Part shown: positions 46,243 through 55,954 of the stretch, in pieces
Position numbering within the stretch: position 1 is the first letter of the stretch
How the letters are laid out: the number at the start of each line of letters is the position of its first letter
Assembly (NCBI RefSeq): GCF_029689925.1
Contig: NZ_CP121445.1
Span: forward strand, 5,948,501 to 6,012,500
Reading direction: 5' to 3'
Source: Anaerocolumna sp. AGMB13025
GTDB taxonomy: Bacteria; Bacillota; Clostridia; Lachnospirales; Lachnospiraceae
DNA: 64,000 nt
Translations under genes and position numbers: made by a program
The notes under the pieces: model-generated
The model's input: only the letters and a program-made list of their open reading frames with translations
Told to the model about the DNA's origin: nothing
Database searches by the model: none

Positions 46243-46278
46243 AAAAGGACTGCTGCTAAATTTCACAACAGTCCTTCC
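46243..46278 (-). terminator. Intrinsic terminator of the diaminopimelate decarboxylase gene
   Basis: AAGGACTG at 46243 region pairs with CAGTCCTT near 46271-46278 around an imperfect loop; TTTTA follows on the minus strand. It lies about 50 bases after the gene's stop. Confidence 0.75.
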
Positions 46279-46325
46279 ATCACTCGGTTTTCTCAAGCTA
46301 TAAGCTAGTCTGGTACACTTTTATA

Positions 46326-47591
46326 TTATAGCTTTATATTGGTTAATACATCACTAAAATCAAAGGTAGCAAAATAATCTTTCGGTTCTTCCGCCCGGCG
46401 TATTAACTGGACAGATCCGTCTTCTTTTAACAGTAACTCGGCAGATTTTAATTTGCCGTTATAATTATAACCCATTGCAAAACCATGGGCACCGGTATCA
46501 TGGACTACCAACAAATCTCCTAAATCGATTTTAGGAAGCATACGGTCTATGGCAAATTTATCGTTATTCTCGCAAAGAGAACCGGTTATGTCATATTTAT
46601 GGTCACAGGGTTCATTTTCTTTGCCCATTACGGTAATATGGTGGTAGGCACCATACATGGCCGGTCTCATAAGATTAACGGCGCAGGCATCCAGACCAAT
46701 ATATTCCTTATATATATGTTTTTCATGAAGGGCTGTTGTCACTAGATGTCCATAAGGTGCAAGCATATAGCGGCCAAGCTCGGTATAGATTTCTACATCC
46801 CCCATACCGGCAGGGACTAAAACTTCTTCAAAGGCTTGTCTGACTCCTTCTCCGATTTCCATAATATCGTTAGAGGGTTCATCGGGCTTGTAAGGGATTC
46901 CGATACCACCGGATAAATTAATGAATTTTATATGAGCACCGGTTTTTTCCTTTAACTCTACCGCCAGCTCAAATAATATTTTAGCCAGAACGGGATAATA
47001 CTCATTGGTAACTGTATTGCTGGCTAAAAAGGAATGAATACCAAATTGTTTCGCACCCAGCTTTATTAACTTTTTATAGCCTTCAATCATCTGGTCTTTA
47101 GTAAAACCATATTTGGCATCACCGGGGTTATCCATAATATTATTACTAATCTTAAATAACCCTCCCGGATTAAACCTGCAGCAGATTGTCTCAGGTATTC
47201 CAATATTCTTATCCAGAAAATCGATGTGAGTAAAATCATCGAGATTGATTATTGCGTTTAATTCCTTGGCTTTGATAAATTCTTCCACGGGAGTTGCATT
47301 GGAAGAAAACATAATATCTCCCCCCGTAATGCCAAGGGCTTCGGAAAGCATGAGTTCCGTTAAGGAGGAACAGTCCGTTCCGCAGCCTTCTTCATTTAAT
47401 ATCTTAATAATATACGGATTAGGGGTAGCCTTTACTGCAAAATATTCTCTGAATCCTTTATTCCAGGAAAAAGCTTCTTTTAATTTTCTTGCATTTTCTC
47501 TTATTCCTTTTTCATCATAAATATGAAATGGGGTGGGATACTTGGCGGTTATCTCCTTTAATTGCTCCAGTGTTACAAAGGGTTTCTTCAT
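46326..47591 (-). CDS. lysA: Diaminopimelate decarboxylase
   Basis: PLP enzyme of the alanine racemase fold that makes lysine from meso-diaminopimelate. 421 residues from the ATG at 47591, chosen because TTGGAG lies 6 bases before it. The PLP lysine is in REYFAVKATPNPYI (K near residue 50), with the glycine-rich phosphate site NLSGGIGIPY, the EIYTELGRYM substrate block and GSLCENNDKFA carrying the conserved cysteine-glutamate. Carboxynorspermidine decarboxylase is a weaker alternative. Confidence 0.87.
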   Translation of the reverse strand: MKKPFVTLEQLKEITAKYPTPFHIYDEKGIRENARKLKEAFSWNKGFREYFAVKATPNPYIIKILNEEGCGTDCSSLTELMLSEALGITGGDIMFSSNATPVEEFIKAKELNAIINLDDFTHIDFLDKNIGIPETICCRFNPGGLFKISNNIMDNPGDAKYGFTKDQMIEGYKKLIKLGAKQFGIHSFLASNTVTNEYYPVLAKILFELAVELKEKTGAHIKFINLSGGIGIPYKPDEPSNDIMEIGEGVRQAFEEVLVPAGMGDVEIYTELGRYMLAPYGHLVTTALHEKHIYKEYIGLDACAVNLMRPAMYGAYHHITVMGKENEPCDHKYDITGSLCENNDKFAIDRMLPKIDLGDLLVVHDTGAHGFAMGYNYNGKLKSAELLLKEDGSVQLIRRAEEPKDYFATFDFSDVLTNIKL

Positions 47592-47908
47592 CTTTGGCTC
47601 CAATCTGCCTATCTGACAGGCGTAAACGATACTGTAATAACGGCAAAAGCTGTATTGGGATTTCCCAGGGTGTTATCTTATATTAAAAAGAATGAAGGTC
47701 TGTATCACACCTTCATTGGCTTTCGTATATTTATACATTTTAATTTCTTAGAAATCACTATAATATATATTTAAAAGCTTGTCAATTGCTTTTCTTACCT
47801 AATTTATGTTGATGATAATTATTATTGAATACATTCTGCTTTATACAGAATACCAATGCATATAAGAAAGACTTATTATCCATAATCATCTGCCTACTGC
47901 CGGATTGT
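47592..47908. other. Intergenic region with a terminator
   Basis: The only feature I see is the terminator at 47685-47717; a TGGGATTTCCCA palindrome lies near 47656. No gene. Confidence 0.5.
47685..47717 (-). terminator. Intrinsic terminator downstream of the PHP-domain gene
   Basis: AATGAAGGT and ACCTTCATT form a 9-bp stem with a 9-base loop, followed on the minus strand by CTTTTTAA. It separates the PHP gene from lysA. Confidence 0.75.
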
Positions 47909-48580
47909 TTATATCATTATTACTGATGCATCTTTTTTTCGTTTTACACTAGTAATAAAATCCTGAATATTTGTTAATTCATGGTTAAACAACATACCGC
48001 CATGAACCGAATCGGCATGATGGGCATCTGAGCCTCCGGTCACCGGTTTATCCTGCTGTTTTGCGTATTCTATAGCTTTTTGATTATATAATGGGTTTGT
48101 ATGGCTTGCATTTATGGTTTCAATCCCGTCTTCATATTCCGGATACAGTCTTATTTTAGAAATATAGTCTGCCTGACGGAACGGATGGGCATGAACCAGA
48201 AATCCGCCGTCCCCATGTATCCTGTCATAGTGTTCCCCAATATCCCACTTTAAAATCTCAGGATGGTTAAGAAGCCAGTCCTTGTCTAATCCATATACTA
48301 AAAAATCCATTCCTTGAAAACTTTCTTCCCATCCAAAGAATACGGAAAGGTTACACTTTTTCCCTTCTGCATAAGCATGTTCGAAGCCTAGACAAAATCG
48401 CTCCACTCTTTCTTTCCAGGGTAAACTTCTGGGTACCGTGGTATTACCATTAAAAAAGTGATCTGTAATAATGATTCCGTCATATCCTAATTTCTTATAT
48501 AGTTTTACCTGTCCGGCTCCGCTTATGGACGCACAGGCACTGGTTTCAGAGGTATGTACATGAGTATCATATTTATACAT
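47909..48580 (-). CDS. PHP-domain metal-dependent phosphoesterase
   Basis: 223 residues. PHP motifs: DTHVHTSETSACAS near residues 5-18, DGIIITDHFFNG near 34-45, the central VHAHPFRQ, and TGGSDAHHADSVHGG near the end, supplying the His/Asp metal ligands. Substrate unknown; relatives act on 3',5'-nucleotides, histidinol phosphate or oligonucleotides. The sequence around the ATG has only AAGACGAC-like pairing upstream. Single gene. Confidence 0.85.
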   Translation of the reverse strand: MYKYDTHVHTSETSACASISGAGQVKLYKKLGYDGIIITDHFFNGNTTVPRSLPWKERVERFCLGFEHAYAEGKKCNLSVFFGWEESFQGMDFLVYGLDKDWLLNHPEILKWDIGEHYDRIHGDGGFLVHAHPFRQADYISKIRLYPEYEDGIETINASHTNPLYNQKAIEYAKQQDKPVTGGSDAHHADSVHGGMLFNHELTNIQDFITSVKRKKDASVIMI

Positions 48581-49305
48581 TTAAGTCGTCTTCTTTCTGT
48601 ATTTATAGTCCTTGCTGTATTTGTTTAATTTCTTTTGTATTTCATTCTTTATGTATTTGTTCTTTTTTATTTCCTTCTTTTTTATTTCCTTCTTTTTTAT
48701 TTCCTTCTTTTGTATTTGCTACTTTGCATATAATGTACCCATAACGGAGAACACGTTTTTAGTAGAGACCTATTTATAAGTCATTCTTACTAAATAGATA
48801 CTTAGTTATAGTTACTTACTCCATATTTATTGGTCAGAAAATTACAAGTACTTTTCGTATTCTTTTACTATTCCTTTTACTAGTTTTTAACTAGTACATT
48901 AACTATTCCTTTTACTTAAAAATCAGTTTAACATAAACCCTTTCTTAATTCAATCCATAGGTATCTATTGATCGTATCAATGCTAATGGCAAACCCTGAA
49001 GGGATATAATTCAAAGACATTAATCGTATTCTGGGCGGTTTGCTGTTCTATTAGTTTGGTTATGTCGTTCATGACAGTTAAACTTGGTGATCTTCGCTGT
49101 TCTCGCAGTTCATCAAGTTTTATGAAACATGAGGGTTCCTATGTGGGTAAATAGTCCTTGTCCCTTAAAATGGCGTATTATAAGGCATTTTCTGTCATTT
49201 CGGCGAACATATGATTGTTCAAAAAACTGGATTTTCCCCTATAGATATGTTACAATAACTCTAATTGCTTAAATTAATACAGTTATTTAGGAAAGGATTC
49301 GAAGA
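48581..49305. other. Intergenic region upstream of parE with simple repeats
   Basis: About 725 bases with no gene. At 48650-48712 TTATTTCCTTCTTTT recurs three to four times; at about 48865-48917 ACTATTCCTTTTACT occurs twice around an ACTAGT palindrome. At 49079-49121 AAACTTGGTGA and TCATCAAGTTT could form a hairpin of 11 bp with a G-U pair. A weak promoter (TGGATT, 17 bases, TACAAT at 49251-49256) lies before parE. Confidence 0.5.
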
Positions 49306-51237
49306 ATGGAACAATATACAGGAAGTCAAATTGTAGTTTTGGAAGGTTTGGAGGCTGTCAGAAAACGTCCGGGTATGTACATAGGCAGCACCGGTTCAAG
49401 AGGACTTCACCATCTAATCTGGGAAATCATAGATAATGCCATTGATGAACATCTTGCTGGTTTTTGTACGCAGATTAATATCATTCTGCAAAAAGACGGA
49501 GGTATCACGATTCAGGATAACGGAAGAGGTGTTCCTGTAGATATCCATCCGACAAAACATATACCAACTGCCCGGGTAGTCTATACTATCCTACATGCCG
49601 GCGGTAAATTCGGGGGTTCCGTATACAAAGTATCCGGTGGTCTCCACGGCGTTGGTGCTTCTGTTGTGAATGCGCTGTCAAGCCGTATGATTGTTGAAAT
49701 CAAGCGCGAAGGCAAGGTATACCGGGATGAGTACCGTGAGGGTGGACATCCTGTAACTGAATTAGAGGACGGCTATCTTCCCGTTGTTGGAAAATGCAAC
49801 AAAAGTGATACCGGAACCAAGGTTACTTTTTATCCCGATGAAACCATTTTTGAAACCACGGAGTTTAAAGCCGATACCATTAAGAAGAAATTAAAAGAAA
49901 TCGCCTTTTTAAATAAAAATTTATTAATCTGCTTTACCGATTCCAATACCGGAGAGGAAGTATCCTATCAGGAAGAATTCGGTATTAAAAGTTTTGTTTC
50001 TTATTTAAACCGTGAAGCTACTCCCCTTCATGAAGAGCCAGTTTATGTGGTAGGCACCAGCGGAGAGATTGAAGTCGAAGTTGCCCTGCAGTATGTCGAT
50101 ACTTACTCCGAACAGATTAATGCGTACTGTAACCGAATTAATGTAGTAGACGGCGGAACCTTAGTTACCGGTTTTAAAACCGCCCTCACCAGAGTAATGA
50201 ATCAATATGCCAGAGAACTAGGCATATTAAAGGATAAAGACGAGAACTTTGACGGCAAAGATATCCGTAACGGTTTGGTTGCAATTATATCCATAAAACA
50301 CCCTGATCCCCAGTTTGAAGGACAAACTAAGACAAAGCTTGGGAATACGGATGCTAAAAGTGCTGTGGATGAAGTATTTGCAGCGGAAGTAGTACGTTAT
50401 TTTGATAAAAATGTGGAAGTATTAAAAGGAATTCTAGACAACTCCATGAAGTCCTATACCGCTAGAAGGGCCGGGGACAAAGCCCGTACTGCGGTTATGA
50501 AACAGTTATCCGATGTAGATACCAGAAGCAAGCTTGCCTCCTGTTCCTCCAAAAAACCTGAGGAATGCGAGGTGTATATCGTGGAGGGTGATTCCGCCGG
50601 CGGGACGGTTAAAACTGCCAGGAACCGCAGGACTCAGGCAGTTCTTCCTCTTAGGGGCAAGATTCTAAATGTAGAAAAATCTTCTCTGGAAAAGATATTG
50701 GTGAATAACGAAATCAAATCCATGATTGCCTCCTTTGGCTGCGGTATCGGAGATGATTTTGACATTAATAAGCTCCGTTTTGGTAAAATAATTATTTTAA
50801 CCGATGCCGACGTTGACGGTGCCCATATCAGTACTCTTTTAATGACCTTCTTCTATCGCTTCATGCCGGAACTCATATTAGAAGGCAAGGTTTTCCGCGG
50901 TCTTCCGCCTCTTTATAAAGTAGAATATGAAACTACAGTAAAGGGCAAAAAGAAAAAACAGTCCGAATACTTATTCAATGATTTTGAACTGGAAAAATTT
51001 CGTAAGAAGACAGAAAATAAGATAATAAATCTCCAGCGTTATAAAGGTCTAGGGGAAATGGATGCCAATCAGTTATGGGAAACCACCTTAAATCCGGAGA
51101 CCCGAATACTAGCCCAGATTACCATAAGTGATACCGTAGAAGCAGATGAAATTACAACTACCTTAATGAGCAGTAATGTTCCGCCAAGAAAAAATTTCAT
51201 TTTGGAAGAAGCACGATATGCTAAACTGGATATTTAA
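49306..51237 (+). CDS. parE: Type IIA DNA topoisomerase B subunit (topoisomerase IV-like)
   Basis: 643 residues. GHKL ATPase: EIIDNAIDEHLAG, DNGRGVPVDIH, GGLHGVGASVVNALS and the switch lysine in QTKTKLGN. TOPRIM: EVYIVEGDSAGGTVKTARNR (VEGDSAGG core), RGKILNVEKS, ILTDADVDGAHI. C-terminal QRYKGLGEMDANQLWETTLNP. The usual GSAKxGR loop reads GTVKTARNRR. Forms a tetramer with the subunit encoded 11 bases downstream. GyrB is the alternative; pairing with a ParC lacking a GyrA box favours topoisomerase IV. AGGAAAGGA precedes the ATG. Confidence 0.85.
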   Translation: MEQYTGSQIVVLEGLEAVRKRPGMYIGSTGSRGLHHLIWEIIDNAIDEHLAGFCTQINIILQKDGGITIQDNGRGVPVDIHPTKHIPTARVVYTILHAGGKFGGSVYKVSGGLHGVGASVVNALSSRMIVEIKREGKVYRDEYREGGHPVTELEDGYLPVVGKCNKSDTGTKVTFYPDETIFETTEFKADTIKKKLKEIAFLNKNLLICFTDSNTGEEVSYQEEFGIKSFVSYLNREATPLHEEPVYVVGTSGEIEVEVALQYVDTYSEQINAYCNRINVVDGGTLVTGFKTALTRVMNQYARELGILKDKDENFDGKDIRNGLVAIISIKHPDPQFEGQTKTKLGNTDAKSAVDEVFAAEVVRYFDKNVEVLKGILDNSMKSYTARRAGDKARTAVMKQLSDVDTRSKLASCSSKKPEECEVYIVEGDSAGGTVKTARNRRTQAVLPLRGKILNVEKSSLEKILVNNEIKSMIASFGCGIGDDFDINKLRFGKIIILTDADVDGAHISTLLMTFFYRFMPELILEGKVFRGLPPLYKVEYETTVKGKKKKQSEYLFNDFELEKFRKKTENKIINLQRYKGLGEMDANQLWETTLNPETRILAQITISDTVEADEITTTLMSSNVPPRKNFILEEARYAKLDI

Positions 51238-51248
51238 AGGAGAACGTT

Positions 51249-53498
51249 ATGAGTAAAAATACAGAGAATATTATACAGTTGGATTTTTCGGAAGAAATGA
51301 AAAATTCTTATAGAGATTATGCGATGAGTGTTATTATGGCAAGAGCCCTTCCGGATGTCCGGGATGGTTTAAAGCCGGTACAGCGCCGTATTTTATATGC
51401 TATGAGTGAGCTTGGTCTGGACCCAAAAAAACCGCATAGGAAAAGTGCCCGTATCGTCGGTGATACCATGGGTAAATTCCATCCTCATGGGGACAGTTCT
51501 ATTTATGAAGCTTTAGTTAGAATGACAGAGGATTACTCCTTGTCCATTCCTTTAGTAGACGGTCACGGCAACTTCGGTTCTATTGACGGAGACGGAGCGG
51601 CCGCCATGCGTTATACGGAAGCCCGTTTATCAGACGGCGCCATGACCATGCTTGATCATCTGGAAAAAGGACTGGTTGAATTTATTCCTAACTTTGATGA
51701 CAGCGAAAAGGAACCCACGGTACTTCCCGCCATGATTCCCAATCTGCTCATTAACGGCACTACCGGAATCGCCGTAGGTATGGCAACCAACATACCGCCC
51801 CACAACCCTGTGGAAGTAATTGACGGTGCCATTGCTTATCTCGATAATCCTGAGATTACCATAGAAAAATTAATGAAATATATCCCTGCTCCGGATTTCC
51901 CTACCGGCGGCTCTATTATCAATCAAAGTGATATCAGACAGATTTATGAATCCGGAGAAGGTAAAATCCGTATCCGTTCCAAGGTTGAAATTGAAACGGG
52001 AGAAAATGGCCGTAAAAATATTGTTATCACCGAGATTCCCTATACCATAGCCGGCAACAAGACGAAACTGGTAGAAAGCCTGGTTTCTATGATGAAGGAC
52101 AAGGTATTTGATGAAATCTTTGATGTCAGGGATGAGTCCTCCAAAGAAGGAATCCGTATCGTGGTGGAGGTCAAAAAAGACAGGGATATCGAAAACCTGC
52201 TGAACGGTTTATATAAAAAGACTCCTTTGGAAGATACTTATGGCGTTAATCTTCTGGCAGTAAAAGATCAGCAGCCTATCGTATTTAATTTAAAAAGTAT
52301 TCTGGAGGAATTTATCCGCTTTCAGGAAGAACTCTATACCAAAGAATTTAAGCATTTGCTGGAAAAAGCAGAAGCACGTCTGGAAATCGTAGACGGTTTA
52401 ATCCGTGCTACCGATGTAATCGACCTGATTATTGAAATCCTTCGGGGCAGCTCCTCCATTAAACAAGCTAAAACCTGCTTAACTAATGGCGATACTACCG
52501 ATATTAAGTTTAAGACAGCAAAATCTGAAAAAGAAGCTTCTAAACTAAAATTTACAGAACGACAGGCGGAAGCCATACTGTCAATGCCTTTAAGCAAATT
52601 AATCGGTTTGGAAATACTCAAACTACACGAAGAGAATGAATCCCTGCAAGGTAACATATCGGAATACAAAATGATTCTAGGCGATGTGAATGAACTTTAT
52701 AAAGTCATTAAAAATCGTTTGAAAGAATATAAAAAGGCATTTAACATACCACGAAGAACCCAGCTTGATAATGTAGAAGTGAATGCCGGATATGTGGAGG
52801 AAGTTAAGATTGAAGATATCTATATCTTAATTGACCGGTTCGGCTACACCAAGTCCTTAGATGCCTCTAGCTTCTCCCGTGTGTCGGAGGAGAATCTAAA
52901 AGAATTCTCCCACATAATCCTGATGAAAAATACGGACAAGTTATGTTTGTTTACCGCAGAAGGCAATATGTATCAGGTGAAAGCATCCGCCATTCCAAAA
53001 TGCAAGATAAAAGATAAAGGCGCACTGATTCATACCCTGTGTAAAGTTGACAAGGAAACCATAATGATGTATACGTCCTTTGAGCAGTTGTTTGAAGCCC
53101 AGTTAGTCTTCTCTACTAAGGCCGGCTATATCAAACAAGTATCCGGTGTTGAGTTTGAAACCAACCGCTCTATGATTGCAGCCACAAAATTAGAAGATGG
53201 TGACCAGTTGGTAAGTATTATTATGTTAAGCGCAGGAGAAATCTTATCAGGGGATAGGAAGGTAATCATCCTGACCGAAAAAGGCTTATCTCTTGGATTC
53301 TCATTGGAAGAAATCAGCGAAATGAAGAAAACCGGACGTGGTGTAAAATCCATCGACCTGGAAAAAAATGATACCGTTGCCTTTACTACGATTGTGAAAT
53401 CAATGGAGGATACCTTTGTTTATAACGGAAAAGAACTAAGCGTTAAGAAAGTACGAAACCGTAAACGGGGGCAAAAGGGACAGAAGGCGCAGTTATAG
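51249..53498 (+). CDS. parC: Type IIA DNA topoisomerase A subunit (topoisomerase IV-like)
   Basis: 749 residues. Breakage-reunion domain with RALPDVRDGLKPVQRRIL, the quinolone region GKFHPHGDSSIYEALVRM with serine and glutamate at the usual resistance positions, and the catalytic tyrosine in AAMRYTEARLS. C-terminal blades follow (for example RVSEENLKEFSHIILM), but I see no GyrA box of the QRRGGKG type; the matching place reads KKTGRGVKS. The tail is rich in Lys/Arg. AAAGGAG precedes the ATG; coupled with parE. Confidence 0.85.
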   Translation: MSKNTENIIQLDFSEEMKNSYRDYAMSVIMARALPDVRDGLKPVQRRILYAMSELGLDPKKPHRKSARIVGDTMGKFHPHGDSSIYEALVRMTEDYSLSIPLVDGHGNFGSIDGDGAAAMRYTEARLSDGAMTMLDHLEKGLVEFIPNFDDSEKEPTVLPAMIPNLLINGTTGIAVGMATNIPPHNPVEVIDGAIAYLDNPEITIEKLMKYIPAPDFPTGGSIINQSDIRQIYESGEGKIRIRSKVEIETGENGRKNIVITEIPYTIAGNKTKLVESLVSMMKDKVFDEIFDVRDESSKEGIRIVVEVKKDRDIENLLNGLYKKTPLEDTYGVNLLAVKDQQPIVFNLKSILEEFIRFQEELYTKEFKHLLEKAEARLEIVDGLIRATDVIDLIIEILRGSSSIKQAKTCLTNGDTTDIKFKTAKSEKEASKLKFTERQAEAILSMPLSKLIGLEILKLHEENESLQGNISEYKMILGDVNELYKVIKNRLKEYKKAFNIPRRTQLDNVEVNAGYVEEVKIEDIYILIDRFGYTKSLDASSFSRVSEENLKEFSHIILMKNTDKLCLFTAEGNMYQVKASAIPKCKIKDKGALIHTLCKVDKETIMMYTSFEQLFEAQLVFSTKAGYIKQVSGVEFETNRSMIAATKLEDGDQLVSIIMLSAGEILSGDRKVIILTEKGLSLGFSLEEISEMKKTGRGVKSIDLEKNDTVAFTTIVKSMEDTFVYNGKELSVKKVRNRKRGQKGQKAQL

Positions 53499-53900
53499 AT
53501 TATTCTAGTTGATTTGTGCAGATTATATAAGGATTCGTTGTCAGTCAAAAGGTATCCTATCCTCTAGTTTATATATAACATTGATACTATTCAAACCTTG
53601 GAAATGTCCTTTTAAAACTTTATTTATTATTATTTAACCGATAACTGGTTTGTTGCTTTCCTAATATAAGAGAATACAACAAACCAGTTATTTTTTATGT
53701 GTTTCACTATTATTAACTCACTACTTAAAAGCTTGCATGAAGATCTGCCAGCATTGTATTGCAAAGCCAAAACAGGCTTGAAGGTAAACTTTCTGGTAGC
53801 TATGCCCAATTGACAAGAAACCTGTAGTTTCCTTTACAAAATTAACAAGCGATACCAATCCTTGAATAACGAAGCACCATTTTGCTAATACGCTTACCGC
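53499..53900. other. Convergent intergenic region after parC
   Basis: It contains the parC terminator at 53641-53696. I see nothing else that I can support; the 200 bases next to the permease gene have mixed composition and no open frame. Confidence 0.5.
53641..53696 (+). terminator. Intrinsic terminator of parE-parC
   Basis: ATAACTGGTTTGTTG and CAACAAACCAGTTAT form a perfect 15-bp stem with a 21-base loop, followed by TTTTTTA. Confidence 0.88.
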
Positions 53901-54854
53901 TTATCTGCTGCCCTTATCATAAGGAATACCCTCTGCTCTTGGAGCCTGTGAATTTCTAGAGGAGAATGCAAGGATAACCAAGGTAGCAATATAGGGAATC
54001 ATTTTATAAACTTCATTGGATATCGGCAGTTCTTTTAAAAATGGAATTCCGGAGTACGCAGAGGCAAAGGTCTTCATAATCCCAAAGAAAAATGCTGCTA
54101 CAATAATCCGCTTGGTTCTCCACTGTCCGAAGATTAAAACCGCCAGTGCAAGGAATCCATAACCTGCAACGCTGGCATTAAAGTTTGTAGAGGTGGGTAC
54201 AATAAACACCAATCCGCCAATCCCGCCTAACACACCTGAGATAATCACTCCGGCATAACGGATTTTGTATACATTAATGCCAACGGAATCTGCTGCCTGA
54301 GGATGTTCCCCACAGGCACGAAGTCTTAACCCAAACCTGGTATGGTTAATTACTACTCCGGATAAAATAGCAATACCAATTCCTAAGTAAGTGGTTATAT
54401 AGCTGTTTTGGAATAAGAGTGGACCAATTACCGGTATATCTCCTAACCCGGGGACTTTTGCTATATGAAAGGTATCTTTAAAAGGAATCTGCTGCAAACC
54501 CTGTACCATTCTCGCAACGAAGATTGCAAAGGCTGGTGCAAAAAGATTTAAGGCAGTACCACTGATGGTCTGATCTGCTTTTAAATTAATAGAAGCAAAC
54601 GCGTGGAGCAAAGAGAAAACTGCTCCGGATAATCCGGCAATCACAACTGCCAGAAGCAATAAAATCTGTCCGCTCATACGGTTTTCAAAGATATGGATAA
54701 AAGCGATACTGATAAATCCGCCGATAACCATAATCCCTTCCAAGGCAATGTTAACGACTCCGCTTCGTTCCGAAAACATTCCCCCAAGTGCAACAATTAA
54801 CAGAGGAATTGCAAAAAACATGGTCTGCTGTACGATAAAATATAAGACATTCAT
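53901..54854 (-). CDS. Nucleoside ABC transporter permease (NupC/YufQ-like)
   Basis: 317 residues with about nine hydrophobic helices; BPD_transp_2 family. Diagnostic stretch: GMFSERSGVVNIALEGIMVIG, ACGEHPQAADSVGINVYKIRY. Second permease of the uptake system; its ATG overlaps the stop of the first permease by one base (TGATG), so the two are coupled. GGAGGAAGGC lies upstream. Last gene of the operon. Confidence 0.92.
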   Translation of the reverse strand: MNVLYFIVQQTMFFAIPLLIVALGGMFSERSGVVNIALEGIMVIGGFISIAFIHIFENRMSGQILLLLAVVIAGLSGAVFSLLHAFASINLKADQTISGTALNLFAPAFAIFVARMVQGLQQIPFKDTFHIAKVPGLGDIPVIGPLLFQNSYITTYLGIGIAILSGVVINHTRFGLRLRACGEHPQAADSVGINVYKIRYAGVIISGVLGGIGGLVFIVPTSTNFNASVAGYGFLALAVLIFGQWRTKRIIVAAFFFGIMKTFASAYSGIPFLKELPISNEVYKMIPYIATLVILAFSSRNSQAPRAEGIPYDKGSR

Positions 54855-55954
54855 CAGCCTTCCTCCTTTCCTTCTTTTGCTGTTCTACGGGTAAATCTGC
54901 CGATAATACTCTTAAAGAGCAGGGCAAAGGCACCACAGTAAATGATTGCAGAGATGATGATATCAATAACTTCCGGTACGAAATTATATAACTGGGTGTT
55001 ACTTCCCCCCACCGTTATATGTCCGATAAATAATCCGGCAAATAAGATACCAATGGGATTGGACATACCAAGGAGCGCAACCGAAATACCGTTAAAGCCC
55101 TGAGGGGCTAATATATCTAATACCTGAAGATACTTTCCAGAACCGGCAAGGTATAATAAGCCGCCGCCAAGACCAGAAAGTGCTCCTGCTATTGTCATGG
55201 ATAATACAATATTTCGTTTTGCATTAATACCCGCATATTTACTTGCACTGGGGCTTTGACCGCAGGCTTTTAATTCATAGCCGAATATGGTTTTATTCAG
55301 AACAATATATACAACAATTACCATAAGGACGGCTATAAAAATGCTAATATTCATATTCGATGAATGAAATAATTTATCCAGCCCCGCCTTTGGAATGATA
55401 GCTGTCTTGGCAACTGCTACGGACTGATTCTTAATTGGGTCAAATACATACTTCACAATTAGTATATTAACCAGATACATGCCAATATAGTTCATCATAA
55501 TGGAAGTGATAACTTCATTTACATTAGAGATTGCTTTTAAAAGTCCCGGTACCATCCCCCAAAGTGCGCCGGCAATGGCAGCAACGATAAGAGCAACGAT
55601 CCAGTGAATTCCAGCCGGAAGAAAGGTCCACTTTACTCCCACATAGATAGCCCAGAAAGCACCAAAGGTAAATTGACCTGAGGAACCGATATTAAATAAG
55701 CCGGTTTTAAAGGCAAAACCTACAGAAAGACCGGTAAGTATAATGGGATTTGCTAAATATAAAACCTGTCCGACTCCTTCCAGACCATCGGTAAAACCAC
55801 CAGCTAAAATCATCCCGAAGGCCGGCAAGGCCTGCTTTGCGTTACTTAATAACAAAATCAGCAGACCAAAGAGCAGACCGGCTGCTATAGCCATGATGGA
55901 AGCAAAAAAGCTTTTACTGCCTTTATTGTTTAAAAAATTATGCTTCTGTTTCAT
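54854..55954 (-). CDS. Nucleoside ABC transporter permease (NupB/YufP-like)
   Basis: 366 residues, BPD_transp_2 family, about nine membrane helices: GLSVGFAFKTGLFNIGSSGQ, MNYIGMYLVNI, ACGQSPSASKYAGINAKRNI and LAPQGFNGISVALLG, GLFIGHITVGG. First permease. Its ATG overlaps the stop of the ATPase gene by 4 bases (ATGA). Confidence 0.92.
   Translation of the reverse strand: MKQKHNFLNNKGSKSFFASIMAIAAGLLFGLLILLLSNAKQALPAFGMILAGGFTDGLEGVGQVLYLANPIILTGLSVGFAFKTGLFNIGSSGQFTFGAFWAIYVGVKWTFLPAGIHWIVALIVAAIAGALWGMVPGLLKAISNVNEVITSIMMNYIGMYLVNILIVKYVFDPIKNQSVAVAKTAIIPKAGLDKLFHSSNMNISIFIAVLMVIVVYIVLNKTIFGYELKACGQSPSASKYAGINAKRNIVLSMTIAGALSGLGGGLLYLAGSGKYLQVLDILAPQGFNGISVALLGMSNPIGILFAGLFIGHITVGGSNTQLYNFVPEVIDIIISAIIYCGAFALLFKSIIGRFTRRTAKEGKEEG

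Noticed and set aside
45829..46325. Small gene between flgM and lysA
   Set aside because: No frame with a start and ribosome binding site; the region is explained by promoters, a short duplication and a terminator.
49306..53498. Quinolone-resistance changes in the topoisomerase pair
   Set aside because: The serine and the acidic residue at the usual resistance positions of the A subunit are both wild-type-like.
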